Shown here: positions 17,563-28,647 of the stretch, in pieces
Layout of the letters: each line of letters starts with the position of its first letter
How positions within the stretch are numbered: the first letter of the stretch is position 1
Source of the DNA: Porphyridium purpureum
Lineage: Eukaryota; Rhodophyta; Bangiophyceae; Porphyridiales; Porphyridiaceae
Direction of reading: 5' to 3'
NCBI GenBank assembly: GCA_008690995.1
Contig: VRMN01000004.1
Location: forward strand, 124,001 to 188,000
DNA: 64,000 nt
Program-made: the position numbers and the translations under genes
The notes under the pieces: generated by a model
Database searches by the model: none
The model's input: only the letters and a program-made list of their open reading frames with translations
What the model was told of the DNA's origin: nothing

Positions 17563-20500
17563 TCACGCGTCACGGTAGGCAGCCACCATCATTGGTGGCA
17601 ATGCGAGCTCAGGTTCCCACGTATCCCCACGTTTACCGAGTCCTCGCCATCTAACTCTGTACTCTCGGCGTCCGCCCACAACCCGATCCCCGGCTATAGC
17701 CTCTATAGCCCAGCTGCCGTCTTCTCCTTGCAAGACTTGGGATCCACTTGCCTCAAGGAGGTCCTTGTGGGCCCGAGCAAGCCGGTTCACGTGGACCAAC
17801 TTCCCGTCAGGATGGCCTTCACTGCACAGTACTGCATGAACCCCGACCATTCTCAGGATGGATAGTGGTCCTACCCACGGCTTTTTCAGCTTGCGCCCTT
17901 CTCCTGAAGGCGGCGCCCAAACGTACACCACGTCGCCCGGCTTGAAGTCATGTTCCCTGACTCGGCGATCATAGTTCTTCGTGTACCGATCCTGTGCGAT
18001 CTTCGCATTCTTATTGGCAATGGCGTGACATGCAGCAAGCTTCTTCGCGAGGTCATCTGCTTGTTCAACAGCTCTGGGTCCCGCCATACTTGCCCAGTCC
18101 CGCGCCGGCTCACCATACAACAGTTCAAACGGAGACATCTTCGTGGATGCATGCCGGGCTGTATTATACGCATACACCATTACCGACAACCAGCGATCCC
18201 AGTCTTTTCCGTTCGCACACACGTATGCCGACAACATTTGACACACTGTCTGGTTAAAGCGCTCCACAACCCCGTTCGTCTGCGGATGGTATGCTGTCGT
18301 AAGCATACGTCCTACACCCAGATTTTCACACATTTTTGAAAGGATGTCGGCTACAAAGCCCGGTCCCCGGTCGGACAGCAGAGACTCTGGCGGTCCAAAA
18401 TCGCACACCCAACCGTCTAGGAAAACACGTGCCAGTGTAGCCGCAGTCTCATCCTTGACTGCATGGGCACGAACCCACTTTGTGAAGGCGTCCACCATGA
18501 TTACCACTTTGCTGTGCCCGCGAGTTGTTGTCGGTGTGATACTCAGAACATCTATCGAGACAATCTCGAAACGTCTCACCGCGCGATAGACTTGCATGCG
18601 AGCCCTTCTCGGGGGCGCCTTTGTTTTCCTTGAAAAGCACTCATGGCAACAAAGAACAAACTGACGAACATCTTCCGTCCAACCGGTCCACCAGTATCGT
18701 GCATCCGAGACCCGCTTTGCAGTCTTTTCTATTCCAAGGTGCCCTGAAAGTGGCGTGCTGGGATACACATGCAGAACGCGCTGCACCAGAGCGTTTGGTA
18801 TCACGACCCTGGACTCATCGCGAAGCATAGCCCAGATGACTCCATCCTCATCAACGGTGTACTCCGGGTACGTGTATTCGGGCTTGTCTGCTTTCAGATT
18901 CTTCAACTGTTCCTGAATGTCCGTGTCGTCTGCGTATGCAGCCACGATCTCTTCCATCGAAGGTGGTGTGTACGCATCGTTCGCTCCTGTATGCTCGCCA
19001 GTATGAAGCAGCAGCTCTCGCACTCCGGCCGATGTGACAGGGACCATACCCCCATCGGCCCCCGAAGCTGGACCCTGAATCTCTTCCTGCAGCATTTCAG
19101 CCAACCGAACTACCCACTTCACTTCCTCATCCTCAACAGCATTCAGTCCAATGAGCTCGATTTCGCTCGTGTTGTTGAGAGTCTCAGACTTATTGCTCTC
19201 GCTCGCCACCCGAGCCTCTTCCCCATTCATACGTACAGCTGGACGCGAAAGCGCATCTGCCACTGTATTCGCCTTGCCCGGATGATGCTGAACCTGGAAG
19301 TCGAAGTCCTGTACCTTGAGAATCCATCGCGCAATCCGACCTTGAGGCTCCTTTTGCCTCATGAGCCAGCTCAATGCGCTGTGGTCAGTCATGAGCACGA
19401 ATCGTTTGCCGTACAAGTAATGCCTGAAGTGCTCCATGGCTGCAATGGCGGCCAAGCACTCCTTCTCCGTCACGGTATAGTTCTGCTCGGCCGGTCTCAG
19501 AAGCCTCGAGTAAAATGCCACTGGACGATCGCCAGTACCCTCTCTCTGCGTCAACATTGCTCCCAAGCCAGTGCTAGAAGCGTCTGTCCACAGCGTATGC
19601 TCTGCTTCTGGGTCGTATGCAGCCAAAACCTTTCGATCTCCAGTTTCTGGATCGCTGAGTGCTTCCCGAAGCGACAGAAACGCCTGACTCTGAGGCTCAC
19701 CAAATCGTGCCTGCCAATCCGCCGAGTTCATAGGGTATTTCTTCCACTTGCTTCCTTTGGCGTTGATTTGAAGCCCCTTCATAGCATCCCTAAGAGGTCT
19801 GCAGACTTCCTCAAATCCCTCGATAAAATTGCGGAACCACCCCACGAGCCCAATGAACTGCTGCAGTTCCTTTGCATTCCTCGGCTCCTGCCATGCTCGC
19901 ACAGCCTCCGTCTTCCTCTGGCTCGGCCTTATACCGTCCAGGCCGATATCATGTCCAAGAAACTCGACCCTTAAAGCCCCAAATCTGCACTTCGACAATG
20001 AGAACACCAAGCCCGCAGCGCAGAATTGCTCCAGCACCCGCTGCAGCGCTTGCAAGTGCTCTTCAAACGTCTTTGTCCCGATTGCCAAATCATCAATGTA
20101 AACCAATGCATTCAGGTACCTGAGCGGGCCCAGGACCGTATTTGTCAATCGCTGGAAGGTACTTGGGCTATTACAGCAACCCTGAGGTAATCGGCAGTAT
20201 TGAAACAGCCCGTCCGGAGTGATAATCGCTGTCAATGGTCGGCTCTCGGGGGCCAGAGGGACCTGGAAGAAGCCATCCTTCAGATCCAGGATACTCTTGA
20301 ACTTCCACGATGCAAACCAGTCGATCATCTCTCCCACGTCCGGAATGGGATATCGATCTTTGACAGTCGCATCATTAAGCGTTCGGAAGTCTGTCGTCAG
20401 ACGCCAGCCGCCTTTCGGCTTCTTGACCATGACATTCTGGCTCGACACATCTGACAAACTCGGCTCCAGCACTCCTCGGGCGACCAGCCCTTGCACCATC

Positions 20501-21300
20501 TCGCGCTCAGCCTGCGTCACCGCAGGAGCCCTGCGACGTAACCTTGCCCTGGGGAGATCCTCCAAACGCTCTGGCTTGATGCGGATCGTATGCTCGACGA
20601 GGTCTGTCTTACCCAGCTCCGGCCGGAAGAGAACCCAAAACTTCTTCAAGAGCCCCTTCATCTCCCTGCTTTGCGCTTCATCCAAATGCTCAAAGATCTT
20701 GGCTTCAATGGTAGAACAAACAGCCTCGTTGTGACCTGCATACTTTTCTTCGAGGGCCTGGATTCGCTTCTTCACTTCTGCTCCATCAGCAATATAGTGC
20801 ACCGCCTCCAACTGCACCGTGGGTTTGGCTTCCTCATACATCGATCCCAGGATCCTGTGTCTTTCCAGGCATGTATGACACACGGCTTCCTGTGTACTGG
20901 AAACGTCTCGGTTGACAAAAGTAATCCATCCGCCCGAGCGTAGGCCCAGACCCTTTCCCGGGATCAAGCAACTGACATGCTTGGCAAGAAAACGCATTCC
21001 CAGTATGAGATCAGGTCCGAGGTTCCTCATAATCCGGACGCTTTCCTCCGACTGAATTCCCTCACCAACCCAAATTGTGGCAACGCTCTCCTCGGCCTCC
21101 CCCAACACCTCATTGGTTGGACCCAATGCCTGTGTGTGGGTCTTTCTACGAAGAAGCCCAAGACGGTCAGCCAAATCGTCGTTCATCCACGTGGATAAAG
21201 CCCCCGTATCAACCAGCGCAGTAGTCCGAACCTTCAGGACTCCCCATTCAGCCTGTACGTCTATCCATGGATACGAGCCCAGTGGGACTGCCTCCGACAA
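17563..21300 (-). CDS. Gypsy body A pol polyprotein
   Basis: A 1245-residue frame. Parts in order: protease (ALVDTGALS), reverse transcriptase with YIDD, RNase H (LWTDASSTGLG, TDHSALSW), integrase with an HHCC finger and a D-D-E core (VSIDV, LLSDRGPGF, VVERFNQT), and a C-terminal chromodomain (EYRVRWRGLG..GDTWEPE). The chromodomain places it among chromoviruses, which use it to steer integration to particular chromatin. Confidence 0.92.
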   Translation of the reverse strand: MSEAVPLGSYPWIDVQAEWGVLKVRTTALVDTGALSTWMNDDLADRLGLLRRKTHTQALGPTNEVLGEAEESVATIWVGEGIQSEESVRIMRNLGPDLILGMRFLAKHVSCLIPGKGLGLRSGGWITFVNRDVSSTQEAVCHTCLERHRILGSMYEEAKPTVQLEAVHYIADGAEVKKRIQALEEKYAGHNEAVCSTIEAKIFEHLDEAQSREMKGLLKKFWVLFRPELGKTDLVEHTIRIKPERLEDLPRARLRRRAPAVTQAEREMVQGLVARGVLEPSLSDVSSQNVMVKKPKGGWRLTTDFRTLNDATVKDRYPIPDVGEMIDWFASWKFKSILDLKDGFFQVPLAPESRPLTAIITPDGLFQYCRLPQGCCNSPSTFQRLTNTVLGPLRYLNALVYIDDLAIGTKTFEEHLQALQRVLEQFCAAGLVFSLSKCRFGALRVEFLGHDIGLDGIRPSQRKTEAVRAWQEPRNAKELQQFIGLVGWFRNFIEGFEEVCRPLRDAMKGLQINAKGSKWKKYPMNSADWQARFGEPQSQAFLSLREALSDPETGDRKVLAAYDPEAEHTLWTDASSTGLGAMLTQREGTGDRPVAFYSRLLRPAEQNYTVTEKECLAAIAAMEHFRHYLYGKRFVLMTDHSALSWLMRQKEPQGRIARWILKVQDFDFQVQHHPGKANTVADALSRPAVRMNGEEARVASESNKSETLNNTSEIELIGLNAVEDEEVKWVVRLAEMLQEEIQGPASGADGGMVPVTSAGVRELLLHTGEHTGANDAYTPPSMEEIVAAYADDTDIQEQLKNLKADKPEYTYPEYTVDEDGVIWAMLRDESRVVIPNALVQRVLHVYPSTPLSGHLGIEKTAKRVSDARYWWTGWTEDVRQFVLCCHECFSRKTKAPPRRARMQVYRAVRRFEIVSIDVLSITPTTTRGHSKVVIMVDAFTKWVRAHAVKDETAATLARVFLDGWVCDFGPPESLLSDRGPGFVADILSKMCENLGVGRMLTTAYHPQTNGVVERFNQTVCQMLSAYVCANGKDWDRWLSVMVYAYNTARHASTKMSPFELLYGEPARDWASMAGPRAVEQADDLAKKLAACHAIANKNAKIAQDRYTKNYDRRVREHDFKPGDVVYVWAPPSGEGRKLKKPWVGPLSILRMVGVHAVLCSEGHPDGKLVHVNRLARAHKDLLEASGSQVLQGEDGSWAIEAIAGDRVVGGRREYRVRWRGLGKRGDTWEPELALPPMMVAAYRDA

Positions 21301-21335
21301 TTCTTCAGATTCCGGGGGGCCTTCGCATCCCCCCG

Positions 21336-22316
21336 CTACTCGTTTTTTGTCTGGCGTTCTTCGGTCCTCTGCCTCTTATTTTTCTCCCACTTTGGGCACC
21401 CCATGCGAACGTGGCCCCGCTCCTGGCACTCCCAGCACTTGACCAGTCGCTTGCGAGGATTCAACCCATGGAGCCCAGCTTCATCAAAGTTACCCAAATG
21501 GTGCACGCGCTCGGGCTTCCTCACTGCCCTTACACCGTACTGCGAGCCAAGCGCACCAAAGGTTCCATACTGACCAGCCTCCTCCAACAGAGCAGTCTTC
21601 ATCAAGGTCCAGTTCCCCTGTATGCCGTACGTCCTGGCCTGACGACGCAGCTCGGAGTTTTTCGGAAGCGCCAACGTAAGTGCCTCAATCTTGCGAGTGT
21701 CAGATTCTCCCAGAGCCGTGCAGCGATCCTCCAGAACCTCCACGAATTTCTTCAGGTCCTGGCCAATAACATACTCAACATCGTGATGCTCTGCACGAAG
21801 GGCGCGCTCGTGCTCCTTGTTGTAGAAGTAAGCAGCCACTGCCGCCCATGCCTCTTGTGCTGTTGCACCGTGCAACTCCGACAGGACCTCGTAGCATTTC
21901 CTCAGCCCCACCCCGCGGAAAACTGCATCAATCGAGGATACATGTTGGTCTGGATCCTCTCCCATGTCACGCAGGCGATTGAACCAGACCATCTTGGCGG
22001 TCAGAAAAAGTGGATCACCGGCCTTCTCAATCTGCACGCCCGCGTCACAAATAGCCTGGCCCAGTTGAGAACGAATCTTGCCGCGCACAATGGCGGGGAC
22101 ACCCTCTTCCTTCTGCTGAACACTCACAACCCCATGACTTCCTATCTCGTCACCACGAGCCGTGGGCATTGTCGGCTCTGGTGCCAGCGCGCCAGCCTGT
22201 GCACGTTCCAGCTCGCTCGAGGACGCGTGCTCTCGCGCATCGTCTGAGCCCATCGTCGTCTTCCTGCCACGCACCATCTTTGCGACTTCGTTCCTGCTCT
22301 GAATCCTCTCTCGCAA
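21336..22316 (-). CDS. Gypsy body A gag
   Basis: A 326-residue frame upstream of pol, with a capsid-like helical core and a zinc knuckle CWECQERGHVRMGC (CX2CX4HX4C) near the C-terminus. Gag and pol are separate frames 35 bases apart. Confidence 0.85.
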   Translation of the reverse strand: MRERIQSRNEVAKMVRGRKTTMGSDDAREHASSSELERAQAGALAPEPTMPTARGDEIGSHGVVSVQQKEEGVPAIVRGKIRSQLGQAICDAGVQIEKAGDPLFLTAKMVWFNRLRDMGEDPDQHVSSIDAVFRGVGLRKCYEVLSELHGATAQEAWAAVAAYFYNKEHERALRAEHHDVEYVIGQDLKKFVEVLEDRCTALGESDTRKIEALTLALPKNSELRRQARTYGIQGNWTLMKTALLEEAGQYGTFGALGSQYGVRAVRKPERVHHLGNFDEAGLHGLNPRKRLVKCWECQERGHVRMGCPKWEKNKRQRTEERQTKNE

Positions 22317-22439
22317 TCCTTCACTCGGTGACCGTACGTATCAGAATGTGGACACAAGTTTGTCCAAGATCAAGACCGATCTCACGTCCACACCCCACCC
22401 TCTCTCGCACCAACGTCAGATGCCACGCAATCCTGGAAG

Positions 22440-22457
22440 ATAATTTCCGGAAATTAT
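22440..22457. promoter_or_regulatory. 18-bp perfect palindrome at the primer-binding position of Gypsy body A
   Basis: ATAATTTCCGGAAATTAT abuts LTR 2 on the internal side, where a tRNA primer-binding site would be expected. No TGG-starting tRNA match is seen. The identical palindrome abuts LTR 3 at 28631-28648. Confidence 0.6.
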
Positions 22458-23514
22458 GTCACGAACCGTGCTGGCCCAGGACACAGCGGCACACCCAACA
22501 GCAAGCCAAGCGGCACACGCACGCACACAAGCTGGACAATCCACGCAACCAAGAGGAAACACAAGACACCCGCAGCCAACTGGACCTGCGGCAGGCAGGA
22601 AACCCGGAACCAACGACGCTCACGCACGCTGTTCACACGCAAACAGCCAAGAGCACTCACACACGGGACCGACAGAACCAACCAAGAGCAGACACACGGG
22701 AAAGACACAGCCAACCAAGAGCACACGCACGGAGCAGGCACAGCCAACCAAAAGCACACACACGGAAGACGCGCGTAACGGGGGAACCAGGCGTCCGCTG
22801 CCCAACCGGGATCCCGTTCGGCCACACCTTACGGTGATCCGGGACCCGGGGAGGCGTTGTGGGCAGCCGGGGTTAGCCGGAGGAGGTTGCCTCACCTTTC
22901 GGCTTCAAACGGCCTATCACTCCTTTATCCGCCCCCGCCCACGTACCACCCCCGGATCCGCTTCCGAACAAGGACCGTCTAATGACGCCTTACCCCAGGG
23001 CATCCGCGAACCTTCCCCGTTAAACCCCCCGCTCGCTCGCTCGCGCTGTACTCCCGCCGTACCCCCGCCGTACCCCCGCTGTACTCCCGCTGTACCCCCG
23101 CTGTACCCCCGCTCCCTCAACAGGTACCCAAGGCCCGAACACGCTTCCTTGAATACACCTGTTTTTACTTAGATCCACCTTCACCCTTCTGTCTCCCGAC
23201 CCCCCTCTCCCCTCCTTGGTTGCCGACCCGCGCGTCTTTTTATACCCATCGCGACCACTGTACCCCCGAGGTACAGTGCCTTGCTGTCGCTGAGTCTAGA
23301 ACCTTCCAGAAGGTTCCAGCCACCGCCTGGCTGTACACCCATTCCATACTGGGTGGTCATCGCGCGTCTGGTCCCTAAGGGAAGGGGCCTTCAGGCCTAC
23401 CACGCGCCCCCTTGTACACCTACAGTACAGTGGGTCCGGCGCGACCAGGTATCCGGCCACGGACTATGGCTATTTTTTAATCATTTCCTTAACACACGGG
23501 CTACTCCCGTGACA
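22457..23514 (-). repeat. Gypsy LTR 2 (shared middle LTR)
   Basis: 1058 bp, identical by eye to LTR 3 and one base longer than LTR 1 in a T run. It serves as the 5' LTR of body A and the 3' LTR of body B. Confidence 0.9.
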
Positions 23515-23753
23515 TCCCACCCTCTCCGCTTCCCAATGTCAGGTATCACATGGTCCGAAGCTTCCGGAGAGTCACTTCATACTTACAGCACATGCCAATG
23601 CTTGACGCGTCCGGCATCCACGTCTCAAGCTCCATGTCGCCCGTGCACTGGCCATCGGCTTCGTGTGCCCGTCTTGGCAACGTAAGTACTCGAAGAGGAC
23701 GTCCGTCCACGTGGCCCTCCACCCGGCCGGTGTGTCCGAGGTTCCGCCACTGG

Positions 23754-26700
23754 TCACGCGTCACGGTAGGCAGCCACCATCATTGGTGGCAATGCGAGCT
23801 CAGGTTCCCACGTATCCCCACGTTTACCGAGTCCTCGCCATCTAACTCTGTACTCTCGGCGTCCGCCCACAACCCGATCCCCGGCTATAGCCTCTATAGC
23901 CCAGCTGCCGTCTTCTCCTTGCAAGACTTGGGATCCACTTGCCTCAAGGAGGTCCTTGTGGGCCCGAGCAAGCCGGTTCACGTGGACCAACTTCCCGTCA
24001 GGATGGCCTTCACTGCACAGTACTGCATGAACCCCGACCATTCTCAGGATGGATAGTGGTCCTACCCACGGCTTTTTCAGCTTGCGCCCTTCTCCTGAAG
24101 GCGGCGCCCAAACGTACACCACGTCGCCCGGCTTGAAGTCATGTTCCCTGACTCGGCGATCATAGTTCTTCGTGTACCGATCCTGTGCGATCTTCGCATT
24201 CTTATTGGCAATGGCGTGACATGCAGCAAGCTTCTTCGCGAGGTCATCTGCTTGTTCAACAGCTCTGGGTCCCGCCATACTTGCCCAGTCCCGCGCCGGC
24301 TCACCATACAACAGTTCAAACGGAGACATCTTCGTGGATGCATGCCGGGCTGTATTATACGCATACACCATTACCGACAACCAGCGATCCCAGTCTTTTC
24401 CGTTCGCACACACGTATGCCGACAACATTTGACACACTGTCTGGTTAAAGCGCTCCACAACCCCGTTCGTCTGCGGATGGTATGCTGTCGTAAGCATACG
24501 TCCTACACCCAGATTTTCACACATTTTTGAAAGGATGTCGGCTACAAAGCCCGGTCCCCGGTCGGACAGCAGAGACTCTGGCGGTCCAAAATCGCACACC
24601 CAACCGTCTAGGAAAACACGTGCCAGTGTAGCCGCAGTCTCATCCTTGACTGCATGGGCACGAACCCACTTTGTGAAGGCGTCCACCATGATTACCACTT
24701 TGCTGTGCCCGCGAGTTGTTGTCGGTGTGATACTCAGAACATCTATCGAGACAATCTCGAAACGTCTCACCGCGCGATAGACTTGCATGCGAGCCCTTCT
24801 CGGGGGCGCCTTTGTTTTCCTTGAAAAGCACTCATGGCAACAAAGAACAAACTGACGAACATCTTCCGTCCAACCGGTCCACCAGTATCGTGCATCCGAG
24901 ACCCGCTTTGCAGTCTTTTCTATTCCAAGGTGCCCTGAAAGTGGCGTGCTGGGATACACATGCAGAACGCGCTGCACCAGAGCGTTTGGTATCACGACCC
25001 TGGACTCATCGCGAAGCATAGCCCAGATGACTCCATCCTCATCAACGGTGTACTCCGGGTACGTGTATTCGGGCTTGTCTGCTTTCAGATTCTTCAACTG
25101 TTCCTGAATGTCCGTGTCGTCTGCGTATGCAGCCACGATCTCTTCCATCGAAGGTGGTGTGTACGCATCGTTCGCTTCTGTATGCTCGCCAGTATGAAGC
25201 AGCAGCTCTCGCACTCCGGCCGATGTGACAGGGACCATACCCCCATCGGCCCCCGAAGCTGGACCCTGAATCTCTTCCTGCAGCATTTCAGCCAACCGAA
25301 CTACCCGCTTCACTTCCTCATCCTCAACAGCATTCAGTCCAATGAGCTCGATTTCGCTCGTGTTGTTGAGAGTCTCAGACTTATTGCTCTCGCTCGCCAC
25401 CCGAGCCTCTTCCCCATTCATACGTACAGCTGGACGCGAAAGCGCATCTGCCACTGTATTCGCCTTGCCCGGATGATGCTGAACCTGGAAGTCGAAGTCC
25501 TGTACCTTGAGAATCCATCGCGCAATCCGACCTTGAGGCTCCTTTTGCCTCATGAGCCAGCTCAATGCGCTGTGGTCAGTCATGAGCACGAATCGTTTGC
25601 CGTACAAGTAATGCCTGAAGTGCTCCATGGCTGCAATGGCGGCCAAGCACTCCTTCTCCGTCACGGTATAGTTCTGCTCGGCCGGTCTCAGAAGCCTCGA
25701 GTAAAATGCCACTGGACGATCGCCAGTACCCTCTCTCTGCGTCAACATTGCTCCCAAGCCAGTGCTAGAAGCGTCTGTCCACAGCGTATGCTCTGCTTCT
25801 GGGTCGTATGCAGCCAAAACCTTTCGATCTCCAGTTTCTGGATCGCTGAGTGCTTCCCGAAGCGACAGAAACGCCTGACTCTGAGGCTCACCAAATCGTG
25901 CCTGCCAATCCGCCGAGTTCATAGGGTATTTCTTCCACTTGCTTCCTTTGGCGTTGATTTGAAGCCCCTTCATAGCATCCCTAAGAGGTCTGCAGACTTC
26001 CTCAAATCCCTCGATAAAATTGCGGAACCACCCCACGAGCCCAATGAACTGCTGCAGTTCCTTTGCATTCCTCGGCTCCTGCCATGCTCGCACAGCCTCC
26101 GTCTTCCTCTGGCTCGGCCTTATACCGTCCAGGCCGATATCATGTCCAAGAAACTCGACCCTTAAAGCCCCAAATCTGCACTTCGACAATGAGAACACCA
26201 AGCCCGCAGCGCAGAATTGCTCCAGCACCCGCTGCAGCGCTTGCAAGTGCTCTTCAAACGTCTTTGTCCCGATTGCCAAATCATCAATGTAAACCAATGC
26301 ATTCAGGTACCTGAGCGGGCCCAGGACCGTATTTGTCAATCGCTGGAAGGTACTTGGGCTATTACAGCAACCCTGAGGTAATCGGCAGTATTGAAACAGC
26401 CCGTCCGGAGTGATAATCGCTGTCAATGGTCGGCTCTCGGGGGCCAGAGGGACCTGGAAGAAGCCATCCTTCAGATCCAGGATACTCTTGAACTTCCACG
26501 ATGCAAACCAGTCGATCATCTCTCCCACGTCCGGAATGGGATATCGATCTTTGACAGTCGCATCATTAAGCGTTCGGAAGTCTGTCGTCAGACGCCAGCC
26601 GCCTTTCGGCTTCTTGACCATGACATTCTGGCTCGACACATCTGACAAACTCGGCTCCAGCACTCCTCGGGCGACCAGCCCTTGCACCATCTCGCGCTCA

Positions 26701-27491
26701 GCCTGCGTCACCGCAGGAGCCCTGCGACGTAACCTTGCCCTGGGGAGATCCTCCAAACGCTCTGGCTTGATGCGGATCGTATGCTCGACGAGGTCTGTCT
26801 TACCCAGCTCCGGCCGGAAGAGAACCCAAAACTTCTTCAAGAGCCCCTTCATCTCCCTGCTTTGCGCTTCATCCAAATGCTCAAAGATCTTGGCTTCAAT
26901 GGTAGAACAAACAGCCTCGTTGTGACCTGCATACTTTTCTTCGAGGGCCTGGATTCGCTTCTTCACTTCTGCTCCATCAGCAATATAGTGCACCGCCTCC
27001 AACTGCACCGTGGGTTTGGCTTCCTCATACATCGATCCCAGGATCCTGTGTCTTTCCAGGCATGTATGACACACGGCTTCCTGTGTACTGGAAACGTCTC
27101 GGTTGACAAAAGTAATCCATCCGCCCGAGCGTAGGCCCAGACCCTTTCCCGGGATCAAGCAACTGACATGCTTGGCAAGAAAACGCATTCCCAGTATGAG
27201 ATCAGGTCCGAGGTTCCTCATAATCCGGACGCTTTCCTCCGACTGAATTCCCTCACCAACCCAAATTGTGGCAACGCTCTCCTCGGCCTCCCCCAACACC
27301 TCATTGGTTGGACCCAATGCCTGTGTGTGGGTCTTTCTACGAAGAAGCCCAAGACGGTCAGCCAAATCGTCGTTCATCCACGTGGATAAAGCCCCCGTAT
27401 CAACCAGCGCAGTAGTCCGAACCTTCAGGACTCCCCATTCAGCCTGTACGTCTATCCATGGATACGAGCCCAGTGGGACTGCCTCCGACAA
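23754..27491 (-). CDS. Gypsy body B pol polyprotein
   Basis: A 1245-residue frame with the same domain order as body A and only a couple of residue differences. It looks whole. Confidence 0.92.
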   Translation of the reverse strand: MSEAVPLGSYPWIDVQAEWGVLKVRTTALVDTGALSTWMNDDLADRLGLLRRKTHTQALGPTNEVLGEAEESVATIWVGEGIQSEESVRIMRNLGPDLILGMRFLAKHVSCLIPGKGLGLRSGGWITFVNRDVSSTQEAVCHTCLERHRILGSMYEEAKPTVQLEAVHYIADGAEVKKRIQALEEKYAGHNEAVCSTIEAKIFEHLDEAQSREMKGLLKKFWVLFRPELGKTDLVEHTIRIKPERLEDLPRARLRRRAPAVTQAEREMVQGLVARGVLEPSLSDVSSQNVMVKKPKGGWRLTTDFRTLNDATVKDRYPIPDVGEMIDWFASWKFKSILDLKDGFFQVPLAPESRPLTAIITPDGLFQYCRLPQGCCNSPSTFQRLTNTVLGPLRYLNALVYIDDLAIGTKTFEEHLQALQRVLEQFCAAGLVFSLSKCRFGALRVEFLGHDIGLDGIRPSQRKTEAVRAWQEPRNAKELQQFIGLVGWFRNFIEGFEEVCRPLRDAMKGLQINAKGSKWKKYPMNSADWQARFGEPQSQAFLSLREALSDPETGDRKVLAAYDPEAEHTLWTDASSTGLGAMLTQREGTGDRPVAFYSRLLRPAEQNYTVTEKECLAAIAAMEHFRHYLYGKRFVLMTDHSALSWLMRQKEPQGRIARWILKVQDFDFQVQHHPGKANTVADALSRPAVRMNGEEARVASESNKSETLNNTSEIELIGLNAVEDEEVKRVVRLAEMLQEEIQGPASGADGGMVPVTSAGVRELLLHTGEHTEANDAYTPPSMEEIVAAYADDTDIQEQLKNLKADKPEYTYPEYTVDEDGVIWAMLRDESRVVIPNALVQRVLHVYPSTPLSGHLGIEKTAKRVSDARYWWTGWTEDVRQFVLCCHECFSRKTKAPPRRARMQVYRAVRRFEIVSIDVLSITPTTTRGHSKVVIMVDAFTKWVRAHAVKDETAATLARVFLDGWVCDFGPPESLLSDRGPGFVADILSKMCENLGVGRMLTTAYHPQTNGVVERFNQTVCQMLSAYVCANGKDWDRWLSVMVYAYNTARHASTKMSPFELLYGEPARDWASMAGPRAVEQADDLAKKLAACHAIANKNAKIAQDRYTKNYDRRVREHDFKPGDVVYVWAPPSGEGRKLKKPWVGPLSILRMVGVHAVLCSEGHPDGKLVHVNRLARAHKDLLEASGSQVLQGEDGSWAIEAIAGDRVVGGRREYRVRWRGLGKRGDTWEPELALPPMMVAAYRDA

Positions 27492-27526
27492 TTCTTCAGA
27501 TTCCGGGGGGCCTTCGCATCCCCCCG

Positions 27527-28507
27527 CTACTCGTTTTTTGTCTGGCGTTCTTCGGTCCTCTGCCTCTTATTTTTCTCCCACTTTGGGCACTCCATGCGAA
27601 CGTGGCCCCGCTCCTGGCACTCCCAGCACTTGACCAGTCGCTTGCGAGGATTCAACCCATGGAGCCCAGCTTCATCAAAGTTACCCAAATGGTGCACGCG
27701 CTCGGGCTTCCTCACTGCCCTTACACCGTACTGCGAGCCAAGCGCACCAAAGGTTCCATACTGACCAGCCTCCTCCAACAGAGCAGTCTTCATCAAGGTC
27801 CAGTTCCCCTGTATGCCGTACGTCCTGGCCTGACGACGCAGCTCGGAGTTTTTCGGAAGCGCCAACGTAAGTGCCTCAATCTTGCGAGTGTCAGATTCTC
27901 CCAGAGCCGTGCAGCGATCCTCCAGAACCTCCACGAATTTCTTCAGGTCCTGGCCAATAACATACTCAACATCGTGATGCTCTGCACGAAGGGCGCGCTC
28001 GTGCTCCTTGTTGTAGAAGTAAGCAGCCACTGCCGCCCATGCCTCTTGTGCTGTTGCACCGTGCAACTCCGACAGGACCTCGTAGCATTTCCTCAGCCCC
28101 ACCCCGCGGAAAACTGCATCAATCGAGGATACATGTTGGTCTGGATCCTCTCCCATGTCACGCAGGCGATTGAACCAGACCATCTTGGCGGTCAGAAAAA
28201 GTGGATCACCGGCCTTCTCAATCTGCACGCCCGCGTCACAAATAGCCTGGCCCAGTTGAGAACGAATCTTGCCGCGCACAATGGCGGGGACACCCTCTTC
28301 CTTCTGCTGAACACTCACAACCCCATGACTTCCTATCTCGTCACCACGAGCCGTGGGCATTGTCGGCTCTGGTGCCAGCGCGCCAGCCTGTGCACGTTCC
28401 AGCTCGCTCGAGGACGCGTGCTCTCGCGCATCGTCTGAGCCCATCGTCGTCTTCCTGCCACGCACCATCTTTGCGACTTCGTTCCTGCTCTGAATCCTCT
28501 CTCGCAA
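27527..28507 (-). CDS. Gypsy body B gag
   Basis: A 326-residue frame almost identical to body A gag, with the CCHC knuckle. Confidence 0.85.
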   Translation of the reverse strand: MRERIQSRNEVAKMVRGRKTTMGSDDAREHASSSELERAQAGALAPEPTMPTARGDEIGSHGVVSVQQKEEGVPAIVRGKIRSQLGQAICDAGVQIEKAGDPLFLTAKMVWFNRLRDMGEDPDQHVSSIDAVFRGVGLRKCYEVLSELHGATAQEAWAAVAAYFYNKEHERALRAEHHDVEYVIGQDLKKFVEVLEDRCTALGESDTRKIEALTLALPKNSELRRQARTYGIQGNWTLMKTALLEEAGQYGTFGALGSQYGVRAVRKPERVHHLGNFDEAGLHGLNPRKRLVKCWECQERGHVRMECPKWEKNKRQRTEERQTKNE

Positions 28508-28647
28508 TCCTTCACTCGGTGACCGTACGTATCAGAATGTGGACACAAGTTTGTCCAAGATCAAGACCGATCTCACGTCCACACCCCACCCTCTCTCGCA
28601 CCAACGTCAGATGCCACGCAATCCTGGAAGATAATTTCCGGAAATTA

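Noticed and set aside
18769-19974. Plus-strand frame of 401 codons, duplicated at 24960-26165
   Set aside because: It is antisense to the Gypsy pol frames and present only because those are long and GC-biased.
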